Origin: Myxococcales bacterium
GTDB lineage: Bacteria > Myxococcota_A > Polyangia > Polyangiales > Polyangiaceae
DNA: 64,000 nucleotides
Direction of reading: 5' to 3'
Assembly (NCBI GenBank): GCA_016794345.1
Contig: JAEUKE010000117.1
Coordinates: 62,001 to 126,000 of the forward strand
Shown piece after piece: positions 1-9,171 of this stretch. Positions within the stretch are counted from its first letter, which is position 1, and the number at the start of each line of letters is the position of its first letter. The translations under genes and the position numbers were made by a program. The notes beneath the pieces were generated by a model that saw only the letters and a program-made list of their open reading frames with translations, did no database searches and was not told where the DNA came from.

Positions 1-333
1 CGGCTGGAACTTGAAGCTACCGAACTCGATCCACCGACTGGAGCCGCGCACGTCGCGGGCGAGCACGAGCACGATGAGCAAGCAGAAGACCCCGACGACG
101 TAGACCACGTAGCCGTAGCGCTCGACGTGCCGGTAGTCGAAGGCGCAGATCACGGCGCCCACGACGCCCGCGCCGAGCAGCCAGTAGAGCTGGCTGATGT
201 AGCGCTCCGCGATCGCCGTCTGGTAGACGCTCGTCGCGCTGTAGAGGTTGACCACGCCGAGCACGGCGATGAGCACCGCGCCGATGAAGAGCGGCCAGTC
301 GAACCGAGCGCTCAGCGCTTCTTGCTGGCGCAT
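1..333 (-). CDS. rodA: RodA/FtsW/SpoVE-family peptidoglycan polymerase, N-terminal part (cut by window edge)
   Basis: SEDS-family glycosyltransferase that polymerises lipid II for lateral-wall growth and works with the class B PBP2 encoded just upstream. Only the first ~111 codons are inside the window. The translation starts MRQQEALSARFDWPLFIGA and shows three hydrophobic spans, an early LYSAT segment, then a GSSRWIEFG segment typical of RodA. The ATG shares one base with the TGA of mrdA (TGATG), so the two are translationally coupled as in other mre/mrd clusters. The frame is open to base 1. Identification is seen from the sequence and strengthened by gene order mreC-mreD-mrdA-rodA. Confidence 0.93.
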   Translation of the reverse strand, partial: MRQQEALSARFDWPLFIGAVLIAVLGVVNLYSATSVYQTAIAERYISQLYWLLGAGVVGAVICAFDYRHVERYGYVVYVVGVFCLLIVLVLARDVRGSSRWIEFGSFKFQP

Positions 334-2291
334 CAGGGCCTCCCGGGGCGCGGCCTGTCGGCCGGCTTCTGTCGGTCGGAGGCGCGCCTCCCCTCCCCGG
401 CGCGCTTGCCTGCCCGCTGCGCCGCGAGCTCGTTGTAGGCGCGGATAACCTGGAAGGCGATCGGGGCCGCGTGTTTTCCGCCGGCGCCGCCGTGCTCGAC
501 CAACACGACGATGGCGACCTCGGGCGCGTTCGACGGCGCGTAACCGGAGAACCAGGCGTGGTCGCGGTTGAAGTACCAGACCTTCTCCGCCTCGATGCCG
601 CGCACGAGCTTGTGGCCGACCTGAGCCGTACCGGTCTTGCCTGCCATGTCGACGCCCTCGATACGCGCGCGGAACGCCGTACCGCCTTCCTCCTGCACGC
701 CGGCGATGAGCGCCTTGTGCACGAGCTTCACGTTCTCCGGGTCCATCTCGATCTGGCGGCGCACCCGCGGGGAGAACTCCTGGACGACGGTGCCGTTCGA
801 GGTCTCGACCGCGCGGACGAGCTGGGGCTGGTAGAGCGTGCCGCCGTTGGCGAGCGCCGCATAGGCGAGCGCGAGCTGGAGCACCGTCACCGTCGTGGCG
901 CCCTGCCCGATGGCTGCGTTCAGGGCGAAGCCCTGCAGGTATCGGCCCTTGTTTCGGTAGGTCATCCACGCGCGCGTCGGCATGCGTCCCGACGCCTCCG
1001 CGTTGATGCCGAGGCCGGTCTTCTGACCGAAGCCGAAGCGCTGAGCGGTCTCGGCGATGATGTCCATCCCGACCTGGTACTGGGTGACCAGGTTCCAGAA
1101 GTAGACGTTGCAGCTCTCGCCGATCGCCTTGTGCAGGTTCGTCGCGCCGTGCACGTGTGTGCACCCGTACATCTTGCGGCCGAACTTCGTGAACCCACGG
1201 CACTGCACGCTGAGGCTCGGATCGATGAGCCCCTTCTCGAGCGCGGCGAGAGCGGTGAACGGCTTGAAGGTCGACCCCGGTGGGTACGAGCCGCTCAGCG
1301 TCTTGTCGACGGCGGGCTTGAGCGGATCGGAGTAGAGCTGCCGGAACGACTGACGGATGACAGCCTTGCCCTGCGCGCCCGAGAGCGCGTTCGGGTCGAA
1401 GCCCGGCTTCGAATACAGCCCAAGGATGCGCCCGGTCTTCACCTCGACGACGGCGACGCCTCCGGCGAGCTCGCCGCGGAACGCCTTGTCGATCGCGACC
1501 TGCAGCTCCGCGTCCAGCGTGAGGCGGAGATCGCGGCCCGGCACCGGCTCGACCTGCTTCTCGTCGTCTTGGATGATGCCGGGCGCGTCCCGCATGCGGC
1601 CCTTGGCGTCGACGAGGACCTTCTCCCAGCCGCGCGTCCCGCGCAGGTAGCTCTCCCAGGCGCGCTCCACCCCGGTGACGCCCAGCCTGTCTCCTTCGAC
1701 GTAGCCAGCACCCTTCAGCTTGGCGAGCTGCTCGGCGTTGACCTCGGCCATGTAGCCGATGACATGCGAGCCGACCTCCCCGTACGGGTAGAAGCGCACC
1801 GGCACCGGCACGACAGTGACGCCCTTCAGATCGGCCGCGTGTGTCTTCAGGATGGCGACCGCGTCGCGATCGATGTCCTCCTTCAGGAGGATCTGCTGTT
1901 CTCTCCGAGGGTTCTCCTTGTCCGCCTGGATGGTTCGGAGCTTCTCTTCGAGGCGGATTCGCTCTTCATGCTGCAGGCCCACCCACTCCGCGAGCTTGGG
2001 CCAGGTGTTCGTCATCTCCAGCTGGGCCGGGACGACGTAGAGGTTGTACGAGGGCCTGCTGCCGGCGAGGACCTTGTCGTTGCGATCCCGGATGACGCCG
2101 CGGGTCGTCGCCAGCGACACGCGCCGGACGATGTTCTCGACCGCGATCGCGTGGTTCTCCTCGTGCTCGAGCACCTGCAGCTGGAACAGGCGCACGAGGA
2201 TGCCCAGGAAGCTGAGCGACATGAACAGCGCGACCCAACGGAACCGACGCCGGAACTCCGTCGTATCGGACCGCTGGACGAAGAGGTTCAC
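333..2291 (-). CDS. mrdA: Penicillin-binding protein 2 (class B transpeptidase, cell elongation)
   Basis: Inner-membrane D,D-transpeptidase that cross-links peptidoglycan in the elongasome. It has 652 residues, the usual length for PBP2. One membrane anchor lies at about residues 19-38, then a PBP dimerisation region. The transpeptidase motifs are all present: SxxK as S340-T-F-K in GSYPPGSTFKPF, SxN as S393-C-N, and KTG as K552-T-G-T. The start is GTG, overlapping the mreD stop as GTGA; no better in-frame ATG fits the anchor. The last ~25 residues are Arg/Pro-rich and extend beyond the catalytic domain. It forms one transcript with mreC, mreD and rodA by overlap of every junction. Confidence 0.96.
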   Translation of the reverse strand: MNLFVQRSDTTEFRRRFRWVALFMSLSFLGILVRLFQLQVLEHEENHAIAVENIVRRVSLATTRGVIRDRNDKVLAGSRPSYNLYVVPAQLEMTNTWPKLAEWVGLQHEERIRLEEKLRTIQADKENPRREQQILLKEDIDRDAVAILKTHAADLKGVTVVPVPVRFYPYGEVGSHVIGYMAEVNAEQLAKLKGAGYVEGDRLGVTGVERAWESYLRGTRGWEKVLVDAKGRMRDAPGIIQDDEKQVEPVPGRDLRLTLDAELQVAIDKAFRGELAGGVAVVEVKTGRILGLYSKPGFDPNALSGAQGKAVIRQSFRQLYSDPLKPAVDKTLSGSYPPGSTFKPFTALAALEKGLIDPSLSVQCRGFTKFGRKMYGCTHVHGATNLHKAIGESCNVYFWNLVTQYQVGMDIIAETAQRFGFGQKTGLGINAEASGRMPTRAWMTYRNKGRYLQGFALNAAIGQGATTVTVLQLALAYAALANGGTLYQPQLVRAVETSNGTVVQEFSPRVRRQIEMDPENVKLVHKALIAGVQEEGGTAFRARIEGVDMAGKTGTAQVGHKLVRGIEAEKVWYFNRDHAWFSGYAPSNAPEVAIVVLVEHGGAGGKHAAPIAFQVIRAYNELAAQRAGKRAGEGRRASDRQKPADRPRPGRP

Positions 2292-2812
2292 CGTCCCCCC
2301 TCCGGGGGAAGGGGCGAAGCGATGGTGGCGACGTGCACGCGCTCGGCGATGCGGAAGATGAGCGGCGCCAGCACGGCGGTGGCCACGGCGTGACCGGGGA
2401 CGAGCGCCGCGAGGGCGCGCGCGCGATGCGGGTCGCCGCCGAGGATGGCCGTGAGCACCACGAGGAGGATGCTCTCGAGCAACGCGAAGACGAACGCCAG
2501 GGCGACCTTGGTGAGCAGCGTCTGCGCAGCGAGGCGCACGCCGGCGACCCGCGCGACGAGGAACGTTGCCACGCTGATCAGCGTGAAGAGGCCGATGGGC
2601 GCGGCAGCGAAGAGATCGAGCAGGTAGCCGAGGATGAACGAGAGCGCGACGCCGCGCGCGATGGAGTACTCATGGACGCCCATGAACACGACGAGCGGCA
2701 AGAGCAGGCTCGGCGTCGCGCCGGCGTGGTGCACGGCGTCGATCAGCCGGTAGAGGCCGCTCTGGATCACGAGCAGCGCGACGCCGAGGAGGAGGAACGC
2801 GGTGTTGCGCAT
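2288..2812 (-). CDS. mreD: Rod shape-determining protein MreD
   Basis: Small integral membrane component of the rod complex, 174 residues. It starts MRNTAFLLLGVALLVIQSG and is almost entirely hydrophobic, with about five predicted membrane spans and few charged residues, as in the MreD family. Sequence conservation in MreD is low, so the call leans on size, topology and position between mreC and mrdA. The ATG shares a base with the TGA of mreC (TGATG) and its stop overlaps the GTG of mrdA. A longer open frame runs upstream of this ATG but lies inside mreC and is not needed. Confidence 0.88.
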   Translation of the reverse strand: MRNTAFLLLGVALLVIQSGLYRLIDAVHHAGATPSLLLPLVVFMGVHEYSIARGVALSFILGYLLDLFAAAPIGLFTLISVATFLVARVAGVRLAAQTLLTKVALAFVFALLESILLVVLTAILGGDPHRARALAALVPGHAVATAVLAPLIFRIAERVHVATIASPLPPEGGR

Positions 2813-3687
2813 CAGTCCTTCTCCTTGCTCTTCGTCGGCGCGGTCGCGCTCGCGGCCGGCTCGAGCTTGCCGCCGAGCACGATGACCACCTCCTCCAGGC
2901 GCGAGAAGTCGACCGTCGGCGTGCAGAGGATGTCCTGGTAGATGCCGAAGTCGCGCTTCATCACCTTGCTGACCGTGCAGACGTCGATCCCCTTCGGGTA
3001 CCGCAGGCCGACACCGCTCGTGACTAGCTTGTCGCCCACCGCGACCTCGTCGACGCGCTCCATGTACTGCACGCGGCAAGAGTACTCGCGCTCGTTTCCC
3101 GTGCCGCGGAGGATGCCGCGCGCGCCGGTGCGCTGGACGACGACATCGACCGCCTCCGCCGCGTCGACCACGAGGCGCACGTCCACCGTGTCGCCGGAGA
3201 CCTTCTGCGTCGTGCCGACGATTCCGTCAGCGTGTAAGACGGGCAGGTTCGGCCCGATCGCCGGGCTGGGCCGGTCGAGCGTGACGCGGATCACGCGGAA
3301 GAACTCGTTCGTGTTCTTGCCGATGACGGCCGCGGTGACCACCTCGCCCTCGGTGACGTTCTTCAGGTCCAGCAAACGGCGGAGGCGGCGGTTCTCCGCC
3401 TCGAGGCTCTCGAGCTCGCTCACACGCTGGCGAAGCCGCGCGTTCTGAGCCAGGAGGCTCGCGTTGTCCTGCTTGACGTCGACCAGGTAGACGTAGTCCC
3501 CCCAGAGCCCGGATAGGCCGCGCGCGAGCGCCGCCGCCGCGTATTGGACCGGCGTCGCGATCTCGATGAGCACCTTGTCGGCGCCCGTCGCCTGACGGGG
3601 ATCCTTCATGCTCGCACGCAGGAACCAGAACGGAACTGCGAGGGCCAGCACGACGATGATCCAGTCGCGGTAGCGCTTGAGATTCAT
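2812..3687 (-). CDS. mreC: Rod shape-determining protein MreC
   Basis: Bitopic periplasmic scaffold that links MreB to PBP2 and RodA. It has 291 residues. An N-terminal membrane anchor lies at about residues 9-26 (WIIVVLALAVPFWFL), followed by a coiled coil around residues 70-105 (NARLRQRVSELESLEAENRR) and then the paired beta-barrel MreC core with NEFFRVIRV and GDKLVTSGVG segments. The C-terminal tail is Lys/Ser-rich. A purine-rich ribosome binding site (GAGGGAGCGGA) precedes the ATG. It is first of the overlapping mreC-mreD-mrdA-rodA set and is separated from mreB by ~400 bp. Confidence 0.94.
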   Translation of the reverse strand: MNLKRYRDWIIVVLALAVPFWFLRASMKDPRQATGADKVLIEIATPVQYAAAALARGLSGLWGDYVYLVDVKQDNASLLAQNARLRQRVSELESLEAENRRLRRLLDLKNVTEGEVVTAAVIGKNTNEFFRVIRVTLDRPSPAIGPNLPVLHADGIVGTTQKVSGDTVDVRLVVDAAEAVDVVVQRTGARGILRGTGNEREYSCRVQYMERVDEVAVGDKLVTSGVGLRYPKGIDVCTVSKVMKRDFGIYQDILCTPTVDFSRLEEVVIVLGGKLEPAASATAPTKSKEKD

Positions 3688-4086
3688 TCCGCTCCCTCGG
3701 GCTTCGCCCGCAGGCGGCGCCTACCTCGGTCGCGATGCTCGCAAGCTCGCATCTTGCCCTTCGGTACCACGGCGTTCCTTCCTTAGCGCAGGTGCCGCGG
3801 CGCGGCTTCAGGGAACGCTCGAACTGGGGCCGGCTATTCCGGCGGAAGCCCTAGCAGTTTGCTGGAGAAGGCGACGTCGTTGTGCCGGAGGGAGGGAGGT
3901 GCTGCTCTTTCACCCCCCGGCCTCCCTCGGTTCGCGACGGGGGGTTCCCTGCCTTGATTCGGAAGGTGGCTGAGTGGTTTTCGTCGAGAGCGAGTGAGGT
4001 CGGCGGCGAGTCGCGCGGAGCGTACGACCGCACGCGAGCACGCTCGGCGTCGAGATCGCGAAGCTATCGGCGAAAACACCAGACGC
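3688..4086. other. Intergenic region between mreB and mreC
   Basis: About 400 bp without a supported gene. It probably carries the promoter of the mreC-rodA transcript, but I see no convincing -35/-10 pair. A short stretch near 3969-3990 resembles the 5' end and D-loop of a serine tRNA, but no anticodon stem, T-arm or acceptor partner follows. Confidence 0.5.
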
Positions 4087-5160
<1,074 letters not shown>

Positions 5161-5322
5161 TCAGCCCCGCGAGATCTTGCCTTCCTTGTGCTCGAAGTGC
5201 TTCCGGCAGACCGGGCAGAACTTCTTGATCGCGAACTTCTCGGTCATCGTGCGCTTGTTCTTTGTCGTGTGGTAGTTCGCACGATTGCAGTTGGCACACG
5301 TGAGCTTGATGACGTCGCGCAT
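5161..5322 (-). CDS. rpmG: 50S ribosomal protein L33
   Basis: Small zinc-binding protein of the large ribosomal subunit, 53 residues. It has the family opening [20 protein letters not shown] and two Cys pairs, CANC and CPVC, for zinc, so it is the Cys-containing (C+) form. It ends in a basic tail. The start is the ATG at 5322, preceded by GAAGAGAGAAATACGAGA; an upstream in-frame ATG would add 21 residues absent from the family. A sigma70-like promoter lies about 50 bp upstream. It sits 39 bp before mreB on the same strand, and may be co-transcribed with it. Confidence 0.96.
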   Translation of the reverse strand: MRDVIKLTCANCNRANYHTTKNKRTMTEKFAIKKFCPVCRKHFEHKEGKISRG

Positions 5323-5373
5323 TCTCGTATTTCTCTCTTCACGAGGCCCAGCGGGCCGAAAACCGGAGTCGGG

Positions 5374-5401
5374 ACCATAGTCCACTAGCGCCGCGCGTCA
5401 A
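5374..5401 (-). promoter_or_regulatory. Sigma70-type promoter of rpmG
   Basis: On the minus strand, TTGACG (5401-5396), a 16-bp spacer and TATGGT (5379-5374). This is the best -35/-10 pair seen in the window and predicts a leader of about 45 nt before the rpmG ATG. Confidence 0.65.
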
Positions 5402-5450
5402 GCACAGCTGTGGCTCGGGGCACGCAACCCGTGCTGCCGGTCCAGCTGCA

Positions 5451-5514
5451 CAGCACGGCGCTGGAGCAGCACGGCGCTAGGGCAGCACGGCGCTAGGGCA
5501 GCACAGCGCGAGAG
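5451..5514. repeat. Four tandem 16-bp repeats
   Basis: Units CAGCACGGCGCTRGRG at 5451-5466, 5467-5482 and 5483-5498 (the last two identical), with a degenerate fourth unit at 5499-5514. They lie between the end of the RRM gene and the rpmG promoter. No function is evident. Confidence 0.85.
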
Positions 5515-5526
5515 CCGACTGACTGG

Positions 5527-6435
5527 CTAGTCGTCGCCCCAGTCGTCCTTGCCCGTGTCCCAGTCGTTCTTGTTGCGTCGGCCGCGCCCGCCGCCGCCGT
5601 CGTCGAAGCTTCGCTTCTTGCGCTCCTCGAACGACTTCTTGCCTGGGGGACCGCCGGGGCCACGACCACCGCCGCCGCCGCCACCGCCGCCACCGAAGTC
5701 GCCGGGGGGCGGGCCGCCGCGAGGAGGCCCACCGAAGCCGCCGCCGCCGCCGCCGCCACCGCCGAAGCCGCCCCCACCTCCGGCGAAGCCACCTTCACGC
5801 GGACCGCCGAAGCCACCCTCGCGCGGAGCGCCCGGCGGCCGCTCCCCCTTGTCGTGGGCGGGCAAGATCCGCAAGAGTCGCCCGCGGAGCTCCGCGCCAC
5901 GAAGCACGTCCAACGCGGCGCGCGCAGCCTCCGCCGAGGGGAACTGGATGAAGCCGTAGCCGCGGTTCTTCCCTTCCCCGTCGGAGGGGAGGATGACACG
6001 TTGGATCGGTCCCGCGCCGGTCGCCGCGATCGAGGCTTCGACCTCGGCCGGCGTCGCGTCGTATGGGAGGTTGCCGACGTAGAGCTTCCGCTCCTTGTCG
6101 GCCTCGGCCGACGGACCGCCCCGCGGGCCGCCGGGACCACCCGGACCGCCTGGCCCTCCGCCTTCACGACGCGGAGGATCGGACTCGAACGGGCGCACAG
6201 AAATGGAGCGGCCGGCCTGGAAGCTTCCGTGCAGTGCCTCGCGCGCTGCGTTCGCCTCCTCGGACGTGGCCATCGTGACGAACCCGAAGCCACGCGGCCG
6301 ACCCGTCGTGCGGTCGCGCGGAAGCGTGACCTCCGCGACGTTGCCACCTGTTGCTTCGAAGAGCTGTCTTAGAACTTCTTCGGTGAACGTGTCGGGGAGC
6401 CCTGCGACAAACAGCTTGCGAGAATCTTCAGCCAT
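5527..6435 (-). CDS. Two-RRM glycine-rich RNA-binding protein
   Basis: 302 residues with two RNA recognition motifs. RRM1 spans about residues 7-85, with RNP2 KLFVAGLP and RNP1 RGFGFVTM. RRM2 spans about 115-190, with RNP2 KLYVGNLP and RNP1 RGYGFIQF. A Gly/Pro-rich linker joins them. The last ~100 residues are Gly-Gly-Phe/Arg runs, then a charged end rich in Lys, Arg and Asp. Bacterial RRM proteins (Rbp type) are usually about 80-150 residues with one RRM, so the doubled domain and RGG-like tail make it resemble eukaryotic hnRNP or cold-inducible proteins. A role in mRNA binding or RNA condensates is inference. The gene is monocistronic. Confidence 0.9.
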   Translation of the reverse strand: MAEDSRKLFVAGLPDTFTEEVLRQLFEATGGNVAEVTLPRDRTTGRPRGFGFVTMATSEEANAAREALHGSFQAGRSISVRPFESDPPRREGGGPGGPGGPGGPRGGPSAEADKERKLYVGNLPYDATPAEVEASIAATGAGPIQRVILPSDGEGKNRGYGFIQFPSAEAARAALDVLRGAELRGRLLRILPAHDKGERPPGAPREGGFGGPREGGFAGGGGGFGGGGGGGGGFGGPPRGGPPPGDFGGGGGGGGGGRGPGGPPGKKSFEERKKRSFDDGGGGRGRRNKNDWDTGKDDWGDD

Positions 6436-6536
6436 CGGAAAATGAGATGTTCGAAGCCGTGCCCTGCTTGCTCATGACGAGCATCAGGAAAACGGCACAT
6501 GACGCACGCTTGAAGCTACCTTGAAGCACCGGGGCG

Positions 6537-7745
6537 TCAAGGCTCCCCAGTGTCGGCCGGATTTCGCGACGCGGAGAGAGGAGCGGCGTCGCCTTTTGCC
6601 TCGCTGTCGCTTCCTCCTTCCGACGCGGTCTGCTCGGGCTCTCCGGAGGGGTCGTCGTCCGACTTCGGCGCGGCCTTCTTTGTCGCCTCCTTCGTCGCCG
6701 GCTTGCCGGCTTGCCGGCGTCGCTTGCGTGGAGCCGCGTCCTTGTCGGTCGTCGTGCTCGTCTTGGCCGCGACCTTCTTCTTGGGCTGCTCCTCCGCTTC
6801 CTCCTCCTCGGTCGGCGGCTCGTACGGCTTCACCTCGGCCCAGCTCGCCGGCACGGGCTGCGACTTGGAGAACCGAACGAGCAGCATGCCGATCCCGAGC
6901 AGAAGGAAACACGCGAACTGGGCGGGCGTGAGGCCGAAGTGCCGCGGGTCCGACTCGCCCCCGATCAGCCGCCGGAACGACTCGAGCGCTTCGGCCGGGA
7001 CCCCCGCCGGCACCGGATCGCCCGGCTCGATGCGGAAGAAGTCGAGGACGAACCGGACGGGCGCGTAGGCGATGCTCATCCACCCGGCGAAGAAGCCGAA
7101 CGGGCGCGGCTTGGACTTCCACAGGAAGTGGAAGGCCACCGCCAGCGGGATCGTGAGGACCATCTCGATGAGGCCGAGATCGAAGCGGCCGAGCACCTGC
7201 GACGGGTCGCTGAGCAGGCCCCAGACGTCGGGGTTTCGAACGTCGGGGTGGCCGTATTGCACGCCGAGCCACGAGGTGGTCAGCCTCCCCGGGTGGTCGT
7301 GGACCGAGGCGCAGCCGGAGCGCCCGAACACCCACGCGAGCGGGAAGGCGCTGCAGACCGTGTCGGCGTAGCCGATGACGCTCTCGTTGAAGCGCCACTT
7401 GTAGATGAAGAGCCCGGCGATCGCGCCGAAGAAGCCGCCGTAGCTCGAGAGCCCGGCCCAGAGCTTCAGCAGGTAGAGCGGGTCCTCCGCGAGCTTCTCG
7501 GGCGTGTAGAAGACCGCGTCGAACACGTGCGCGCCGATGAAGCCGAACCCGACCACGTAGAAGATGAACGTATTCATCTTCTCGAGGTCGAGACCGCGCT
7601 GACGCGCACGACGGATCGCCACGACCGATCCCAGGTACACCCCCGTCGCGACGAGCAAGCCGAACGGCTTGATGCTGTCGAACGGCTTGGGGAACGGGAG
7701 CGGAATCTCGGGGATTTTGATATACGGGATCAGCGGGGCGCCCAC
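6537..7745 (-). CDS. lgt: Prolipoprotein diacylglyceryl transferase family protein (divergent Lgt)
   Basis: Integral membrane enzyme family that transfers diacylglycerol to lipobox cysteines. About 402 residues, with seven or more membrane spans over residues 10-300, then a ~110-residue Lys/Ala/Glu-rich cytoplasmic tail not found in ordinary Lgt. The signature is unusual. The conserved His in the E. coli HGG motif is Tyr here (SSYGGFFG), and the GRxGNFxN motif reads FGRSGCASVHDHPG, keeping Gly-Arg but not the Asn. The GTG at 7745 is chosen because earlier in-frame codons overlap the divergent patatin gene. The window encodes many lipoproteins, so an Lgt is expected, but whether this copy is the main enzyme cannot be told from the sequence. 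Confidence 0.78.
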   Translation of the reverse strand: MGAPLIPYIKIPEIPLPFPKPFDSIKPFGLLVATGVYLGSVVAIRRARQRGLDLEKMNTFIFYVVGFGFIGAHVFDAVFYTPEKLAEDPLYLLKLWAGLSSYGGFFGAIAGLFIYKWRFNESVIGYADTVCSAFPLAWVFGRSGCASVHDHPGRLTTSWLGVQYGHPDVRNPDVWGLLSDPSQVLGRFDLGLIEMVLTIPLAVAFHFLWKSKPRPFGFFAGWMSIAYAPVRFVLDFFRIEPGDPVPAGVPAEALESFRRLIGGESDPRHFGLTPAQFACFLLLGIGMLLVRFSKSQPVPASWAEVKPYEPPTEEEEAEEQPKKKVAAKTSTTTDKDAAPRKRRRQAGKPATKEATKKAAPKSDDDPSGEPEQTASEGGSDSEAKGDAAPLSASRNPADTGEP

Positions 7746-7792
7746 GCGTGAGGAGTTAGCGCACACCCAGCCGGCGCGAAAGCGAGAAGCGG

Positions 7793-8683
7793 ATGACCAC
7801 CCCAACCCTCCGTGCGCTCTGTCTCCCCGGCTGCGGCTGCCGTGGCGCGTTCCAGTTCGGCGTCATGCGCCGGCTCTGGGAGCGAGGGGAACGCTTCGAC
7901 GTCGTCGCCGGCGCCTCGAGCGGGGCGATCTGCGGGGCGGTCACCGTCGCGGGCCTCGCGCCGTCGGGCCCGGACATGTTCCGCTCCCTCGCCACGACCC
8001 CCATCGTCTCGACGCGCTACTTGAGGTCCGAGCGGAGCCCCTTCGGCATGCGCGCCATCGTCCGCGAGGCCCTCGCGCGGTTCGTCCCCGAGGACCGCAT
8101 CGTGGGCTCGGAGAGCGAGCTGCTCGTCTCGACGACGCGCGCCGGGCAGCTGCTCAAGAGCATGTGGGCGCGCGCGCGCAGCCTGGCGACGCCACGCGGC
8201 GCGCAGCGCACGCCCGCCGCGCCGACCGGGGCGACCTACCCGTTCGAGGCGCCCAGCCCGGTCCACGCGATGGCCCTCGAGCACGGCGCGCTGGTCGTGC
8301 ACTCGAGCCGGGACCGCGCGGACATGCACGATATCATCGTCGCCAGCTCGACGATCCCGGGGCTCTACGCCCGGCTCCCCGTGGTCGACGGCGAGGTGCA
8401 CGTGGACGGCGGCGCGGCCGACAACACGCTCCTCCATGTCCTCCTCGCGCGCGGCATCACGGACATCACCGTGGTCACGCCCTACGGCGGAGGCGCCGTG
8501 TCGCCCACTTTGTTCGAGCGCGAGCGCCCGCCGCGCGTCCCGCCTCACGTCCGGCTGCGCCTCATCTACCCGCGCGCGCCCATCCGTCTCCGTCACTTCG
8601 ACTTCGACCGTGACCGCCTGGAGGAGGCGCTCGAGATGGAGATGGTAGAAGAGGAGTACGACGCGAGGCGAGGTGCTGCATGA
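7793..8683 (+). CDS. Patatin-like phospholipase family protein
   Basis: 296-residue cytosolic acyl hydrolase with the Ser-Asp dyad fold. The oxyanion loop is PGCGCRGAFQFG (Gly-rich, near residues 12-22). The nucleophile serine is in GASSG at about residues 41-45, and the catalytic Asp is in the DGG of VHVDGGAADN at about residue 203. It is short for the family but contains all core motifs. The stop overlaps the moaB start (ATGA), so it is co-transcribed with the molybdenum cofactor genes moaB and moeA. The functional link is unknown. The substrate is unknown; phospholipid or lysophospholipid is typical. Confidence 0.88.
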   Translation: MTTPTLRALCLPGCGCRGAFQFGVMRRLWERGERFDVVAGASSGAICGAVTVAGLAPSGPDMFRSLATTPIVSTRYLRSERSPFGMRAIVREALARFVPEDRIVGSESELLVSTTRAGQLLKSMWARARSLATPRGAQRTPAAPTGATYPFEAPSPVHAMALEHGALVVHSSRDRADMHDIIVASSTIPGLYARLPVVDGEVHVDGGAADNTLLHVLLARGITDITVVTPYGGGAVSPTLFERERPPRVPPHVRLRLIYPRAPIRLRHFDFDRDRLEEALEMEMVEEEYDARRGAA

Positions 8684-9171
8684 CGATCCGGGTCGCGACA
8701 ATCACCTGCTCGGACACGCGCACCGAGGCGAACGACGAGGGCGGCGCCATGCTCGGCGGCCTCCTCGCGGGCGCGGGCTTCGAGGTGGTGTCCCACCGCA
8801 TCGTGCGCGAGGAGACGATCGGCTTGCGCACCGCCGCGGCCGACGTCCTCGCCCGGTCCGACGTCGACGCGCTGATCATGACGGGCGGGACCGGGCTCGC
8901 CCCACGCGACAACACGATCGAGGCGCTCCGGCCCCTGATAGACAAAGAGGTCGTCGGCTTCGGCGAGGCGTTCAGGCGGCTCTCGTGGGAGCAGGTCGGC
9001 GCCCGAGCCATCCTCTCGAACGCGCTGGCCGGCGTCGCGAAGGACAAGGTCGTCATCGCCCTGCCCGGTAGCCCGAAGGCGGTCTCGCTCGCCGTGGAGC
9101 AGCTCATCAGCCCCACGCTGGGGCACCTCGTCGCCCTCGTTCGGGGGCGCACGGCTCACCCGACACCATGA
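8680..9171 (+). CDS. moaB: Molybdenum cofactor biosynthesis protein B (molybdopterin adenylyltransferase family)
   Basis: 163 residues, MogA/MoaB fold, thought to adenylylate molybdopterin before metal insertion by MoeA. It shows the family markers SDTR near the N-terminus, IMTGGTG with the following PRDNTIEALRPL, FRRLSW, and ALPGSPKAV near the C-terminus. The start ATG overlaps the patatin stop, and the stop overlaps the moeA start (both ATGA). Length and PGSP motif fit MoaB/MogA rather than the long MoeA. In organisms lacking mogA this protein takes that role; no mogA is visible here. Confidence 0.93.
   Translation: MTIRVATITCSDTRTEANDEGGAMLGGLLAGAGFEVVSHRIVREETIGLRTAAADVLARSDVDALIMTGGTGLAPRDNTIEALRPLIDKEVVGFGEAFRRLSWEQVGARAILSNALAGVAKDKVVIALPGSPKAVSLAVEQLISPTLGHLVALVRGRTAHPTP

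Noticed and set aside
471..2393. Long plus-strand frame opposite mrdA
   Set aside because: Composition is typical of the antisense of a high-GC gene, and mrdA has all catalytic motifs.
3969..4080. Sequence resembling the 5' end and D-loop of a serine tRNA
   Set aside because: No anticodon stem, T-arm or pairing acceptor follows within 120 bp.
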